A stretch of 42,693 nucleotides of DNA. Source: Streptosporangiaceae bacterium (lineage in GTDB: Bacteria > Actinomycetota > Actinomycetes > Streptosporangiales > Streptosporangiaceae). This document shows positions 24,590-32,584 of this stretch, in pieces. Made by a program: the position numbers and the translations under genes. The notes beneath the pieces were generated by a model. The model worked only from the letters and a program-made list of their open reading frames with translations, had not been told where the DNA came from and did not search any database. Numbering within the stretch: the stretch's first letter is position 1; each line of letters starts with the position of its first letter. The stretch lies in contig JAICYD010000056.1 in assembly GCA_025934375.1 (NCBI GenBank), positions 1-42,693 of the forward strand, given 5' to 3'.

Positions 24590-26248
24590 TTAGATGCTCA
24601 GGGCAACGAGCACTGGGGAGGCGCAGGTCGGCGGCGGGGTGAGGGCTGGCGTTGGTGACGCGGTCGCGGGCGGCGTCGGGGTCCCCGCGGTGCTCGGGCT
24701 GGCCGCGGTGGTCCCGCTGGCGGGCTGGGTGGCGCGCGTGGCCGACGGCGTCGCTGATCGCGCTGCGGACGCGCCGGGGGCGGCGGCCGAATGCGCCGCG
24801 GGCCGGCTGGCGGCCGCGTTCGCGCGCGCGGGCCGTGATGGCGTGGCCTTCGCGGATGGCGTGCCCTGGCCGGACGCGGACCCTGTCGCAGCGGACCCTG
24901 TCGCAGCGGACCCTGTCGCAGCGGACCCCGTCGCAGCGGACCCCGTCGTGGCGGGCGAGGACATCGTGGGGGTGGGCGGCGACGTGGAGGCGGGAGTCGC
25001 GGTCGGGGTCGCGGCGGGGGGCGGGGCGAGCCGCTGGCAGGCGGCGATGACGACGGTGCTCCCGGACTGCGCGGCGCTGCCGCCGACGCCGCTGACGTCG
25101 GCGAAGTAGTGGGGCCAGGGCAGCCCCGGCGCGGTCCAGGTGACGCGGCCCGCGGCCAGGCTGTAGCCCCACGCCTCCCCGCTGGCGCCATTGTCCAGGC
25201 CAAGGGCGACGCCGCCGCGCACCACGTAGATTCCCGCCGACCCGCCGGCCGTCGCGCCGGACACTGAATGGCGGACCGCGCCGGTGCGCGGGTCCACGCC
25301 GAGCAGGGCACCGGTGGCCGAGGTGAGGTACAGCAGGTGCTGCACAGGGTCGGCCCCCTCGGGGACCACCGCGCGCATCGACCACATCATCCCGCCAGTG
25401 GAGGCGTTGTAGGCGGTGATCCGGTCGGCCGAGCTGAACAGCGCCACGTCATCGGCGACGGCGGCCAGTGAGCCAGCGAAGGGGAAGGCGGCCGGCGAGC
25501 TGAGGGACCGCTGCGCGCCGGAGGTGAGGTTGATGATCCGCAATCCCGTGACGGGCGCGCCCCCCAGGGAGCCCCCCGGCGAGTCGGCCAGGTAGACGCT
25601 GGTGCCATCGGAGCGCCAGGCCAGGCCCGCGTCCGCGGGCCGCCGCCAGCGCACCTTGCCGGTGCTGTTGTCATAGCTAGTCACGGCGGCCGGCCCGATG
25701 ACCGTGGCGGCGGACGCGGATGCGTATACCGCGCCCCCGAACAGCGCGGCCGGGTATCGCCGCAACTCCACGCCGGTCACGTTATCGATGACGATCTCGG
25801 TGCGCCCCGAGCCCGCGGGGGCGGCGACCCCGATGGTGACCACCCCGGTCCAGGCCCGGACCGACAGGATGACCGACCCGGGCTGAAGCGCGGTCAGGGT
25901 GAGTTTCCACCGGGCCTGCCCGTCGCGCAGTCCGTAGGCCTCGACGGTCAGGCCGACGCCGACGACCGCGACGCCGTCCCCGACCGCGACGTATGCCTGC
26001 CCGGAGACCGGGACGGTACCGGTCGGGCCGCGGCCAATGGCCCACGTGCCGGGCAGCAGGCTCGTCCAGCGCTGCGCGCTGACGGTGGGGTGGCACGTGC
26101 GCCCCCGGCAGGCGACCGGCTGCGGGCCGGTGGCAGGCTCGCCTGGCAGCGGGATGACCACCACCGCGAGCAGCACAGCGACCAGCACCCCGCGACGCCA
26201 CCATAGGGTCACGGGCCGGCGCCCTCTTACCCGCCATGATCTGCCCAT
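24590..26248 (-). CDS. PQQ-like beta-propeller membrane-anchored protein with Ala/Thr/Ser-rich tail
   Basis: This protein of ~552 residues has a short basic N terminus, one transmembrane or signal segment (WWRRGVLVAVLLAVVVIPLP, ~16-35) and an extracellular part with PQQ/quinoprotein-like propeller blades. Recurring elements are AYGLRDGQARWKLTL, SYDNSTGKVRWRRP, AYNASTGGMMWSMRA and GVDPRTGAVRHSV. No dehydrogenase active site is visible, so a binding or scaffold role is more likely. The last ~150 residues are low-complexity Ala/Thr/Ser/Pro, including ATGSA pentapeptides encoded by a 15-bp array. ATG 26248 is preferred; an upstream in-frame start at 26293 adds a basic stretch. It is 103 bp upstream of the YihY gene. 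Confidence 0.8.
   Translation of the reverse strand: MGRSWRVRGRRPVTLWWRRGVLVAVLLAVVVIPLPGEPATGPQPVACRGRTCHPTVSAQRWTSLLPGTWAIGRGPTGTVPVSGQAYVAVGDGVAVVGVGLTVEAYGLRDGQARWKLTLTALQPGSVILSVRAWTGVVTIGVAAPAGSGRTEIVIDNVTGVELRRYPAALFGGAVYASASAATVIGPAAVTSYDNSTGKVRWRRPADAGLAWRSDGTSVYLADSPGGSLGGAPVTGLRIINLTSGAQRSLSSPAAFPFAGSLAAVADDVALFSSADRITAYNASTGGMMWSMRAVVPEGADPVQHLLYLTSATGALLGVDPRTGAVRHSVSGATAGGSAGIYVVRGGVALGLDNGASGEAWGYSLAAGRVTWTAPGLPWPHYFADVSGVGGSAAQSGSTVVIAACQRLAPPPAATPTATPASTSPPTPTMSSPATTGSAATGSAATGSAATGSAATGSASGQGTPSAKATPSRPARANAAASRPAAHSAAAPGASAARSATPSATRATQPASGTTAASPSTAGTPTPPATASPTPALTPPPTCASPVLVALSI
24878..24952 (-). repeat. In-frame 15-bp tandem repeat, five copies (ATGSA units)
   Basis: On the plus strand the unit GGACCCTGTCGCAGC repeats at 24878, 24893, 24908, 24923 and 24938, the first three identical and the last two with small changes. 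On the coding (minus) strand it gives ATGSA pentapeptides in the tail of the propeller protein. The low divergence suggests recent expansion. Confidence 0.9.
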
Positions 26249-26373
26249 ATCCGCAAAACACCCTAAAGGGGACCGCGCCCTCGCGCGAGCCAAAGCGCCT
26301 CAAGACGTCATCACGGCACGCGATAACGTGGGACACGTCCAGAGCGTTAAACCACGAGCACAAAGGGGTTGCC

Positions 26374-26910
26374 ATGGCAGATCGCCCACCACTTCCGTAC
26401 GACTTCCTGCCTTCGGTTCCGGCGTTCACGGTAACCAGCGAGGACGTCACGCACGACGGGCATATGGCGGACAAGCACGTGTACAACAGCTTCGGCATGT
26501 CGGGCGATAACGTCTCCCCGCAGCTGTCTTGGTCGGGCTTCCCCGCGGAGGCCAAGAGCTTCGCGGTGACCTGCTACGACCCCGACGCCCCGACCGGGTC
26601 AGGGTTCTGGCACTGGATAGTCATCGACATACCGGCGACTGTGACGTCGCTCCCGGCCGGGGCAGGCGCGGCCAGCGGCGCCAGGCTCCCGGCGGGCGCG
26701 TTTCACGTGCGCAATGACTACGGCAGCCTCGACTTCGGCGGCGCCGCGCCGCCCGCCGGCGACCCGCCGCACCGATACGTATTCGCGGTGCACGCGCTCG
26801 ACGTGGAGACGCTTGGCATCGACTCGAGCGTGACGCCCGCGGTGGCCGGATTCAACCTCCGGTTCCACACGATCGCTCGCGGGCTCCTCATCCCTGTATA
26901 CGGGCACTAG
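26374..26910 (+). CDS. YbhB/YbcL-family (PEBP-like) protein
   Basis: This 178-residue protein has the phosphatidylethanolamine-binding-protein fold. Visible family motifs are FGMSGDNVSPQLSWSGFPAE, CYDPDAPTGSGFWHWIVIDI (the DPDAP ligand-site motif) and GDPPHRYVFAVHALDV. Bacterial members are of uncertain function and are named after Raf-kinase inhibitor relatives; small-molecule or anion binding is the usual proposal. ATG 26374 follows AAAGGGGT by 4 nt. The upstream intergenic run is shared with the divergent propeller gene (start 26248). Confidence 0.9.
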   Translation: MADRPPLPYDFLPSVPAFTVTSEDVTHDGHMADKHVYNSFGMSGDNVSPQLSWSGFPAEAKSFAVTCYDPDAPTGSGFWHWIVIDIPATVTSLPAGAGAASGARLPAGAFHVRNDYGSLDFGGAAPPAGDPPHRYVFAVHALDVETLGIDSSVTPAVAGFNLRFHTIARGLLIPVYGH

Positions 26911-26995
26911 CGCAGGCCGCGGAAACTCCGCGAACGGGAGCCGGAAACCAGCGTAATTGGCGGAATGCGGGATCGGCTCGTACGGTCCCTGGCGC

Positions 26996-27175
26996 CTATT
27001 CGCCGGCGTCGGGGACCGGGCCGAGCTCTTCCGGGTGCTGACGCCGGTAGTGCTCGGTAAGGACCGCGCTCGCCTCACCGGGGCGATACGCGATCGTGCG
27101 CTGGCAGATCTGACAGCGGGTAACGGGAAGGCGCGTGACCGTTACCGGGAAGCGCCTTGTAGCTGAGCTGGCCAT
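26996..27175 (-). CDS. Small C2H2-like zinc-finger protein (59 residues)
   Basis: A short minus-strand gene lies in the gap between the PEBP and DksA-type genes. ATG 27175 follows GAAGGG by 3 nt, and TAG is at 26996-26998. The product ends CQICQRTIAYRPGEASAVLT then EHYRRQHPEELGPV: C-x2-C, 17 residues, then H-x4-H, a compact C2H2-like zinc-binding pattern. The basic N terminus (SSATRRFPVTVTRLPVTR) could contact nucleic acid. Similar short proteins occur in actinobacteria, from memory, without an assigned function. The overlapping plus-strand frame at 26957-27166 has no comparable motif and is taken as its shadow. Confidence 0.7.
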   Translation of the reverse strand: MASSATRRFPVTVTRLPVTRCQICQRTIAYRPGEASAVLTEHYRRQHPEELGPVPDAGE

Positions 27176-27249
27176 TTGCCCTTCATAATGCCAGAAGAAC
27201 CCGGATAATTCCGGGCCGGCCCGATCACTTTCCCGGAGGTGATGGAGTG

Positions 27250-27615
27250 ATGGCGGAATCTCCGCGGACCCGGCTGCAGGTTGAGCGGGTTCGAGCGCTG
27301 GCCCAGCTGGAGAACCTTACCCGCGAACTCGCGGGCATCATGACCAGCAGGGCGGATGGCTCATCGGGAAGCGACGATGAGCATGACCCGGAAGGCGCGA
27401 CCGTCGCCTACGAGCGACAGCATGTCGCGGCATTGCTGCGGCGCGCGCACGAGCAGCTAGACGAAGTCAGCGCGGCGCAGCGAAAAGTGGATGAGGGCCG
27501 GTATGGCTCCTGCGACCGGTGCGGCCTGCCGATCGGCGCCGAGCGGCTGGCCGCCCGTCCCGCCGCCCTGACCTGCGTGCGGTGCGCCGCTCGCCGGCCG
27601 AGGCCCCGTGGCTAA
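27250..27615 (+). CDS. DksA/TraR-type zinc-finger protein
   Basis: This 121-residue protein has an N-terminal coiled helical region and a C-terminal four-Cys zinc finger: CDRCGLPIGAERLAA, then CVRCAARR (C88, C91, C109, C112). DksA relatives bind the RNA polymerase secondary channel; in actinobacteria the small members are mostly uncharacterised. ATG 27250 has GGAGGTGAT (27235-27243) 6 nt upstream; GTG 27247 is too close. Its TAA stop forms the first three bases of the -10 box of the next gene. The acidic SDDEHDPEGA stretch precedes the coiled part. Confidence 0.9.
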   Translation: MAESPRTRLQVERVRALAQLENLTRELAGIMTSRADGSSGSDDEHDPEGATVAYERQHVAALLRRAHEQLDEVSAAQRKVDEGRYGSCDRCGLPIGAERLAARPAALTCVRCAARRPRPRG

Positions 27616-27618
27616 CCT
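27613..27618 (+). promoter_or_regulatory. Leaderless-type -10 box of the nitroreductase gene, starting in a stop codon
   Basis: TAACCT fits TANNNT and ends 6 nt before the GTG at 27625. The TAA is the stop codon of the DksA-type gene. No Shine-Dalgarno precedes the GTG. Confidence 0.5.
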
Positions 27619-27624
27619 GTACCC

Positions 27625-28230
27625 GTGACCGAACTCACCCCAGACGAGCTGCTGACGACCACTCGCTCGGTGCGCAAGCGCCTCGACCTCACCCGCCCGG
27701 TCCCCCTTGAGCTGGTACGGGAGTGCCTGGAGATCGCCTCGCAGGCGCCCAGCGGCGGCAACCGCCAGCAATGGCACTGGATCGTCATCACCGACTCGGA
27801 ACTGCGCGCCCAGGTCGGCGAGTACTACCGGCTGGCCACCGAGCCCTACCTGGCGGCCCGTACGCCGGCCGACGCGGCGCAGCAGCGCCTGCACGACAGC
27901 TCGGCCTACCTCGCGCAGCACATGGGCGAGGTCCCGGTGCAGGTGCTGGGCTGCATTCAAAGCGCGCCCTGGCCGCCGGACGCGAACCAGGCGGGGCTGT
28001 GGGGGTCACTGCTCCCAGCCGCGTGGAGCTACATGCTCGCGTGCCGGTCCCGGGGCCTGGGCACCGCGTGGACCACGCTGCACCTGGCCTACGAGAAGGA
28101 AGTCGCCGAGTTGCTGGGCCTGCCCGACAACGTGCGCCAGGGCGTCCTGATCCCCACCGCGTACTACACGGGCGAGACCTTCCGCCCCGGCCCCCGCGGC
28201 TCCCTCCCAGTGCACGAGAACCGCTGGTGA
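27625..28230 (+). CDS. Nitroreductase family FMN protein
   Basis: This 201-residue cytosolic FMN oxidoreductase has the family opening TTRSVRKRLDLTRPVPLELV and SQAPSGGNRQQWHWIVIT (FMN phosphate loop). AAWSYMLACRSRGLGTAWTT and the closing LIPTAYYTGETFRPGPRGSL complete the fold. Members reduce nitroaromatics, quinones or flavins with NAD(P)H; the natural substrate here is unknown. The GTG start with a leaderless -10 box is used. Only 9 nt separate it from the DksA-type stop, so it may be read both from its own promoter and through from upstream. It converges on the response-regulator gene with a 53-bp gap. Confidence 0.9.
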   Translation: MTELTPDELLTTTRSVRKRLDLTRPVPLELVRECLEIASQAPSGGNRQQWHWIVITDSELRAQVGEYYRLATEPYLAARTPADAAQQRLHDSSAYLAQHMGEVPVQVLGCIQSAPWPPDANQAGLWGSLLPAAWSYMLACRSRGLGTAWTTLHLAYEKEVAELLGLPDNVRQGVLIPTAYYTGETFRPGPRGSLPVHENRW

Positions 28231-28283
28231 TTTCGCGGGCCCCTGCCGGCGGAGCCGGATGCACGGCGGGAGGCTGCACTAGC

Positions 28284-29042
28284 TCAGGGGTCTGGGGGTT
28301 GGCTGGCATTACCGCGTATCCCCCCAGGGATAACAGAGCCGGTCTCGTAGGCGAGGATGACGGCCTGGACGCGGTCGCGCAGGCCGAGCTTGGCGAGCAG
28401 GTGACCGACGTGGGTCTTGACGGTCGCCTCGCTGACGAAGAGGTCCTGGGCGATCTCCAGGTTGGTGCGGCCCCGCGCGATGAGCAGGAGGATGTCACGC
28501 TCGCGGGGGGTGAGTGAGGCCAGCTTGGCGGGGCTGGGCGCGTGCTCGGCCGGCCGCCGGGCGAACGCCTCGATCAGCCGCCGGGTCACCGACGGCGCGA
28601 GCAGGGCGTCCCCGGCGGCGGCGATCCGCACGGCGGCGATCAGGTCCGCGCGCGGCGCGTCCTTCAGCAAGAACCCGCTCGCGCCCGCCCGCAGCGCCTC
28701 GTACACGTAATCGTCGAGGTCAAAGGTCGTGAGGATGATGACCTTGGGGGCGGCGGCCTGCGGATTGGCAACCCCGCTGGCCTGCCCGTCAGCCCGGGGA
28801 TCGGCGGTGATCCCGGTGATCTGCCGCGTCGCCGCCAGGCCGTCCATCACCGGCATGCGGATGTCCATGAGCACCACGTCGGGCCGCTCGCGCGCGGCCA
28901 GGGTCACCGCCTGGGCTCCGTTGGCCGCCTCGCCCACCACGGTAAACCCGGCCGCTTCCAAGATCACGCAGAAGCCAGCGCGGACAAGCTCCTGGTCATC
29001 GGCCACCAGGACTCGCAACGGCGCCGGGGCTGGCTCTGTCAT
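28284..29042 (-). CDS. NarL/LuxR-family response regulator
   Basis: This 252-residue regulator has a receiver domain (RVLVADDQELVRAGF with acidic D15 and D16, phosphorylation site D60 in VLMDIRMPVMDG, conserved K127 in GFLLKD). A LuxR helix-turn-helix (LTPRERDILLLIARGRTNLE and SEATVKTHVGHLLAKL) follows. Between the third and fourth helix-strand units lies an extra ~16-residue loop, DPRADGQASGVANPQAAAP, absent from typical NarL regulators. ATG 29042 follows a GGGAG run by 9 nt; ATG 29051 is possible. It sits 16 bp after its histidine kinase, so the pair is one operon. Targets are unknown. Confidence 0.92.
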   Translation of the reverse strand: MTEPAPAPLRVLVADDQELVRAGFCVILEAAGFTVVGEAANGAQAVTLAARERPDVVLMDIRMPVMDGLAATRQITGITADPRADGQASGVANPQAAAPKVIILTTFDLDDYVYEALRAGASGFLLKDAPRADLIAAVRIAAAGDALLAPSVTRRLIEAFARRPAEHAPSPAKLASLTPRERDILLLIARGRTNLEIAQDLFVSEATVKTHVGHLLAKLGLRDRVQAVILAYETGSVIPGGIRGNASQPPDP

Positions 29043-29058
29043 GGGACGCATTCTCCCG

Positions 29059-30348
29059 TCATCGCACGGGGAGCCGGACCGTGACGGCGAATCCGCCTGC
29101 CTCGCGGGGCCCGACGGCCAGCGTGCCGCCGCAGGAGGCAACGCGCTCGGCGATGCCCGCCAGCCCGTACCCGCGGGCGCCCGCGCCGTTCGCCAGGCTC
29201 GCGGCGCCCGCCAGGGCCGGACCCAGGCCCGGGCCGGTATCGAGGACCCGGATGGCCAGGTGCTCCTCCTGATAGGCGATCTCCACCCGGACGGTGGTAC
29301 CGGGGGCGTGACGCATGCTGTTGGTCAGCGCCTCCTGGACGATCCGGAAGGCCGTCAAGTCGATGCTCGGCGACAGCGCCGGGGCCAGCCCCGAAACCTG
29401 GAACTCGACCGGCAACCCCGCCGAGCGCACCCGGGCGAGCACGTCCCCGAGGCGGGAGAGGGAAGGGGCAGGAGTCAGCGGGGATCGTTGAGGCGAAGGA
29501 TCTTCGGGGTTGTCGCCCTCGGCCTCGCGCAGGACGCCGAGGAGGCGGCGGAGCTCGGTCATCGCCTGGCGGGCGGTCTGCCCGATCAGGTCCACCGAGC
29601 TGGCGGCCTCGGCCGGGCGGCCGGGCAGGAGCGAGGCGGCCGCCTCGGACTGGACGGCGACCAGGCTCACGTGATGGGCGACCACGTCGTGCAGCTCGCG
29701 GGCGATCCGCATCCGCTCGGCGGCGGCTGCCCGGGCGGCCCGCTCGTCGGCCTGGGCCTCGGCCGCGTCCGCGCGGCGCTCCTGCGCCGCCAGGGCGGCC
29801 CGGCGGGCCCGGCTCAGCGTCCCCACCGCCCAGGCCGCGGCGAAGGTCAGCACCGCGATGATGCCGTCGTAGGGCTCGTTGTGGCCCGGGAAGGCCTGGG
29901 AGACGGCGATGACGATCAGCGCGGCGCTCGCCGTGATCCACCGCCCCAGCCGGGGGCTGCGCTCCATGATGGTCGCGAATCCGATCGCGGAGGGCAGCGG
30001 AAGCGGCGCGTAGCCGACGCTCAGCAAGTCATAGATGAACCTGGGGATGCCCATAAGCCCGGTCATCGTGATCGGCCACGAGCGCCGCCAGGTCAGGGGC
30101 AGGGCCTGGGCGACGACCAGGAAGAGCGCCAGCCAGAAGCGCTGGACCTGCGCGTGATACGGCAGCAGGGACGCCACGTTGACGAGCGCGAGCGCGACCG
30201 CGAGCGTTCCGTCCTCGACCCGTTCCCGGCGCCGGGGCGCAAGCCCCGACAGCCACGAGCTCAATCGCGTCGTCCGCGAGGTCACCGTCGCCGCAAGCCC
30301 TGCCCCTACCACGCCCTGATCGTACGGCGGGGCAGGCCGGGCGGGCAT
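29059..30348 (-). CDS. NarL-type sensor histidine kinase
   Basis: This 429-residue membrane kinase has four or five hydrophobic segments in the first 175 residues, then an Ala/Arg-rich coiled stretch. A HisKA_3 dimerisation domain follows, with MRIARELHDVVAHHVSLVAV (phospho-acceptor His220). An ATPase domain ends it, with the N box QEALTNSMRHA and G boxes DTGPGLG and GYGLAGIAERVASCGG. Such kinases phosphorylate NarL-class regulators, here the adjacent gene. The signal is not visible, and the sensor has little outside the membrane. ATG 30348 has no clear ribosome binding site. Confidence 0.9.
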   Translation of the reverse strand: MPARPAPPYDQGVVGAGLAATVTSRTTRLSSWLSGLAPRRRERVEDGTLAVALALVNVASLLPYHAQVQRFWLALFLVVAQALPLTWRRSWPITMTGLMGIPRFIYDLLSVGYAPLPLPSAIGFATIMERSPRLGRWITASAALIVIAVSQAFPGHNEPYDGIIAVLTFAAAWAVGTLSRARRAALAAQERRADAAEAQADERAARAAAAERMRIARELHDVVAHHVSLVAVQSEAAASLLPGRPAEAASSVDLIGQTARQAMTELRRLLGVLREAEGDNPEDPSPQRSPLTPAPSLSRLGDVLARVRSAGLPVEFQVSGLAPALSPSIDLTAFRIVQEALTNSMRHAPGTTVRVEIAYQEEHLAIRVLDTGPGLGPALAGAASLANGAGARGYGLAGIAERVASCGGTLAVGPREAGGFAVTVRLPVR

Positions 30349-30423
30349 CAGCCGTAAGCAGGAGAAGCCGGTTCATCCCGCCGCACGACGCGCGATGAGA
30401 ACCGGGGCGCTGACCATGGCGGC

Positions 30424-31932
30424 ATGGAGACAACGATCACGCAGCCGTCGGCGGAGGACCGGGTTCCCCGGGGGCCCGGATCCCGGCTGCGGACTCAGAT
30501 GACGGCCCGGCGGGGAGTGTGGCTGGTGGCTGCCGCCGCGTTCGGCGTGGAGATGGCGGTATCGGCGCGGTATGGCTACCACCGCGACGAGCTGTACTTC
30601 CTGTCCGCCGGGCAGCACCTGTCGGCCGGGTACGTGGACCAGCCGGCGCTCACGCCACTGCTGGCGCGGCTGGACGCGGTGCTGACCGGGAACACGCTCG
30701 TGGGCCTGCGCGCGCTCGCGGCGCTCGGCCTAGCGGCCATGGTGCTGCTCACCGCGTCCATGGGCCGGCTGCTGGGCGCCAGCGGCCGCGCCCAGGTGCT
30801 CGCGGCACTGGCCACCGCCTGCTGCGCGCAGTACTTGGCCGCGCTGCACCTGTTCACCACGACGACGCCGGACTTCGTTTGCTGGACGGTGCTGCTGTGG
30901 CTGGTCGTGCGCCTGCTCACCAGCGGCGACCCGCGCTGGTGGCTGCCGGTCGGCGGCTGCGCGGGAATCGCGTTCGCGGCCAAGTGGAACATCGGCTTCC
31001 TGCTCGCGGGGCTGGGGATCGGCCTGCTCGCGTCGCCGGCCGCCCGGTCCCTGCTGCGCAGCCGTTACCTGGCCATCGCGGTGGCGGTCATCGCCGTCCT
31101 GGCCGCGCCGGACTTTGCCTGGCAGGCGGCCCACGGTTGGCCGAACCTGCCGGTCTTCCAGCGGCTGCACGGGGAGGCCGGGCACAACCGGGCGGTGTAC
31201 TGGCCGGCCCAGGCCGTCTACACGAGCATCGTGCTGGTCCCGTTGTGGATCCGCGGCCTGGTGTGGTCGGTTCGCTCGCCCCGCCTGCGCCCGGCCGGGA
31301 TCGCCGCGGTTCTCGTCTTGCTCGCGCAGTTCGCGATCGGCGGCAAGCCGTATTACCCCGGCGGGGTGTACACGTTCTTGTTCGCCGCGGGAGTGCTCGC
31401 GCTGCCGCGCGTCTCCGCCGTGTCGTTCTGGCGGACCGGCCAGGCGGGGGCGGTGGCGTCGCTGGTCGCGCTGCCGCTGCTGCCCGTCACCGCGCTGCCC
31501 CACAGCCTGGCGCTCACGATCAACGAGGATCTCGCAGAGCAGGTCGCCTGGCCCCGGGAGGTGGCGCTGGTGGCCCGCGTTTACGAGTCCTTGCCCGCCG
31601 CGCAGCGCCTCCGGACGGCGCTGCTGGCCGCTAACTACGGGGAGGCGGGCGCGATCGACCGCTATGGCGCGCAGTCCGGGCTGCCGCAGGCCTTCAGCGG
31701 GCACAACAACTTCTGGTTCTGGGGCCCGCCGCCGGACCCTGACACGACGGTCGTGGCAATCGGCGTGGACCCGGCCCAGCTGCGAGCGGAGTTCCGCTCG
31801 GTCCGGCTGGCCGCGGTCTGGGATAACGGGCTCGGGCTGCCCGACCAAGAGCAGGGGGCCGGGGTGTACGTGGCGACTGGGCTGCGAGCCCCCTGGGTAA
31901 CGGCCTGGCCGGCGTTCCGGCACTACGCGTGA
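30424..31932 (+). CDS. GT39-type (ArnT/PMT-like) membrane glycosyltransferase
   Basis: This 502-residue protein with about twelve hydrophobic segments has the N-terminal catalytic loop motif GYHRDELYFL (D55, E56) followed by GYVDQPALTPLLARL, typical of ArnT/PMT-like lipid-phosphate-dependent glycosyltransferases. FTTTTPDFVCWTVLLWLVVR and KPYYPGGVYTFLFAAGVLAL are later conserved loops. It should transfer a sugar from a polyprenyl phosphate to an envelope target outside the cell. The C-terminal ~130 residues form an extracellular domain with SGHNNFWFWGPP. It is divergent from the histidine kinase with a 75-bp gap; the start has no obvious ribosome site. Confidence 0.88.
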   Translation: METTITQPSAEDRVPRGPGSRLRTQMTARRGVWLVAAAAFGVEMAVSARYGYHRDELYFLSAGQHLSAGYVDQPALTPLLARLDAVLTGNTLVGLRALAALGLAAMVLLTASMGRLLGASGRAQVLAALATACCAQYLAALHLFTTTTPDFVCWTVLLWLVVRLLTSGDPRWWLPVGGCAGIAFAAKWNIGFLLAGLGIGLLASPAARSLLRSRYLAIAVAVIAVLAAPDFAWQAAHGWPNLPVFQRLHGEAGHNRAVYWPAQAVYTSIVLVPLWIRGLVWSVRSPRLRPAGIAAVLVLLAQFAIGGKPYYPGGVYTFLFAAGVLALPRVSAVSFWRTGQAGAVASLVALPLLPVTALPHSLALTINEDLAEQVAWPREVALVARVYESLPAAQRLRTALLAANYGEAGAIDRYGAQSGLPQAFSGHNNFWFWGPPPDPDTTVVAIGVDPAQLRAEFRSVRLAAVWDNGLGLPDQEQGAGVYVATGLRAPWVTAWPAFRHYA

Positions 31933-31996
31933 GGGCCGGCGCGCAATGATCGCCAAGTCGTTACCTTTACTAGTCCCGCACCATTCGAACGGGTTG

Positions 31997-32002
31997 TTAG
32001 AT
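31997..32002 (+). promoter_or_regulatory. Leaderless-type -10 box of a small gene
   Basis: TTAGAT ends 6 nt before the GTG at 32009; shifted by one base it reads TAGATT. The local AT content is high for this genome. It supports the short gene that follows. Confidence 0.45.
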
Positions 32003-32008
32003 TCGCGA

Positions 32009-32158
32009 GTGTGCAGGACCGAACGCGACTACCTCTACATCGACGTCAGTTACACCAGCGTTTACCCTCTTGAGCGCCCCGGCGCGCCCGCTGACTGGAT
32101 GCGCCTGGTCGTGAACGAGTACGGAGACTTCGCCTTCCCGGTGGCCGTGCCCGCCTAG
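32009..32158 (+). CDS. Small hypothetical protein (49 residues)
   Basis: From GTG 32009 the product reads MCRTERDYLYIDVSYTSVYP and ends VVNEYGDFAFPVAVPA, 49 residues. The frame is open from 31946, but the sequence between 31946 and 32008 is AT-rich and not protein-like in codon use, so the leaderless GTG is chosen. No family is recognised. It is rich in Tyr and acidic residues and has no membrane segment. It lies between the glycosyltransferase and YjbQ, and its TAG overlaps the -10 box of the YjbQ gene. Confidence 0.5.
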   Translation: MCRTERDYLYIDVSYTSVYPLERPGAPADWMRLVVNEYGDFAFPVAVPA

Positions 32159-32161
32159 GAT
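32156..32161 (+). promoter_or_regulatory. -10 box of the YjbQ gene, starting in a stop codon
   Basis: TAGGAT fits TANNNT and ends 9 nt before the ATG at 32171. Its TAG is the stop of the preceding 49-codon gene. There is no Shine-Dalgarno before the ATG. Confidence 0.45.
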
Positions 32162-32170
32162 CGTTTGCTT

Positions 32171-32584
32171 ATGGAGAGCCAGATCATCCGGGTGCGGACC
32201 GGGGGAAGCCCGGTGGTGCGGGACATCACCGGGGAGTGCGCCGACTTCGCGAGGACGGCCGCCGCGGGCGGGGACGGGCTGCTGCACGTGTTCGTGCCGC
32301 ACGCGACGGCGGGCGTGGCGATCATGGAGCTCGGCTCCGGCAGCGATGACGACCTGCTAGCGGCGCTGGCCGACTTGCTTCCGGCCGATGACCGGTGGCG
32401 GCACGCGCACGGGTCGCGCGGTCATGGCCGGTCGCACGTGCTGCCGGCGCTCGTCCCGCCGTACGCGAGCGTCCCGGTGCTGGGCGGTCGACTGGCGCTG
32501 GGCACGTGGCAGTCCATCGCGCTGGTCGACGTGAACGTTGACAACCCCGATCGCCAGGTCAGGCTGTCCTTCCTGGCCGGGTGA
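32171..32584 (+). CDS. YjbQ/UPF0047 family protein
   Basis: This 137-residue protein of the secondary thiamine-phosphate synthase YjbQ family has HVFVPHATAGVAIMELGSGS, DDRWRHAHGSRGHGRSHVLP and LALGTWQSIALVDVNVDNPD, matching the conserved His residues and GTWQ motif. E. coli YjbQ has weak thiamine phosphate synthase activity; the true role of the family is unsettled. It is compact and probably trimeric like its relatives. ATG 32171 is preferred over TTG 32165. A 7-bp inverted repeat overlaps its stop codon. Confidence 0.9.
   Translation: MESQIIRVRTGGSPVVRDITGECADFARTAAAGGDGLLHVFVPHATAGVAIMELGSGSDDDLLAALADLLPADDRWRHAHGSRGHGRSHVLPALVPPYASVPVLGGRLALGTWQSIALVDVNVDNPDRQVRLSFLAG

Noticed and set aside
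26957..27166. Plus-strand 69-codon ORF as a gene
   Set aside because: It has no RBS or motif and lies opposite the zinc-finger gene, which has both.
28260..28330. Inverted G and C runs near the response-regulator stop as a terminator
   Set aside because: The two runs are about 20 nt apart inside the coding end with no T-run, so they are more likely ordinary GC-rich sequence.
28729..30357. 542-codon plus-strand ORF opposite the histidine kinase
   Set aside because: It is antisense to a gene with clear kinase motifs; the open frame results from high GC content.
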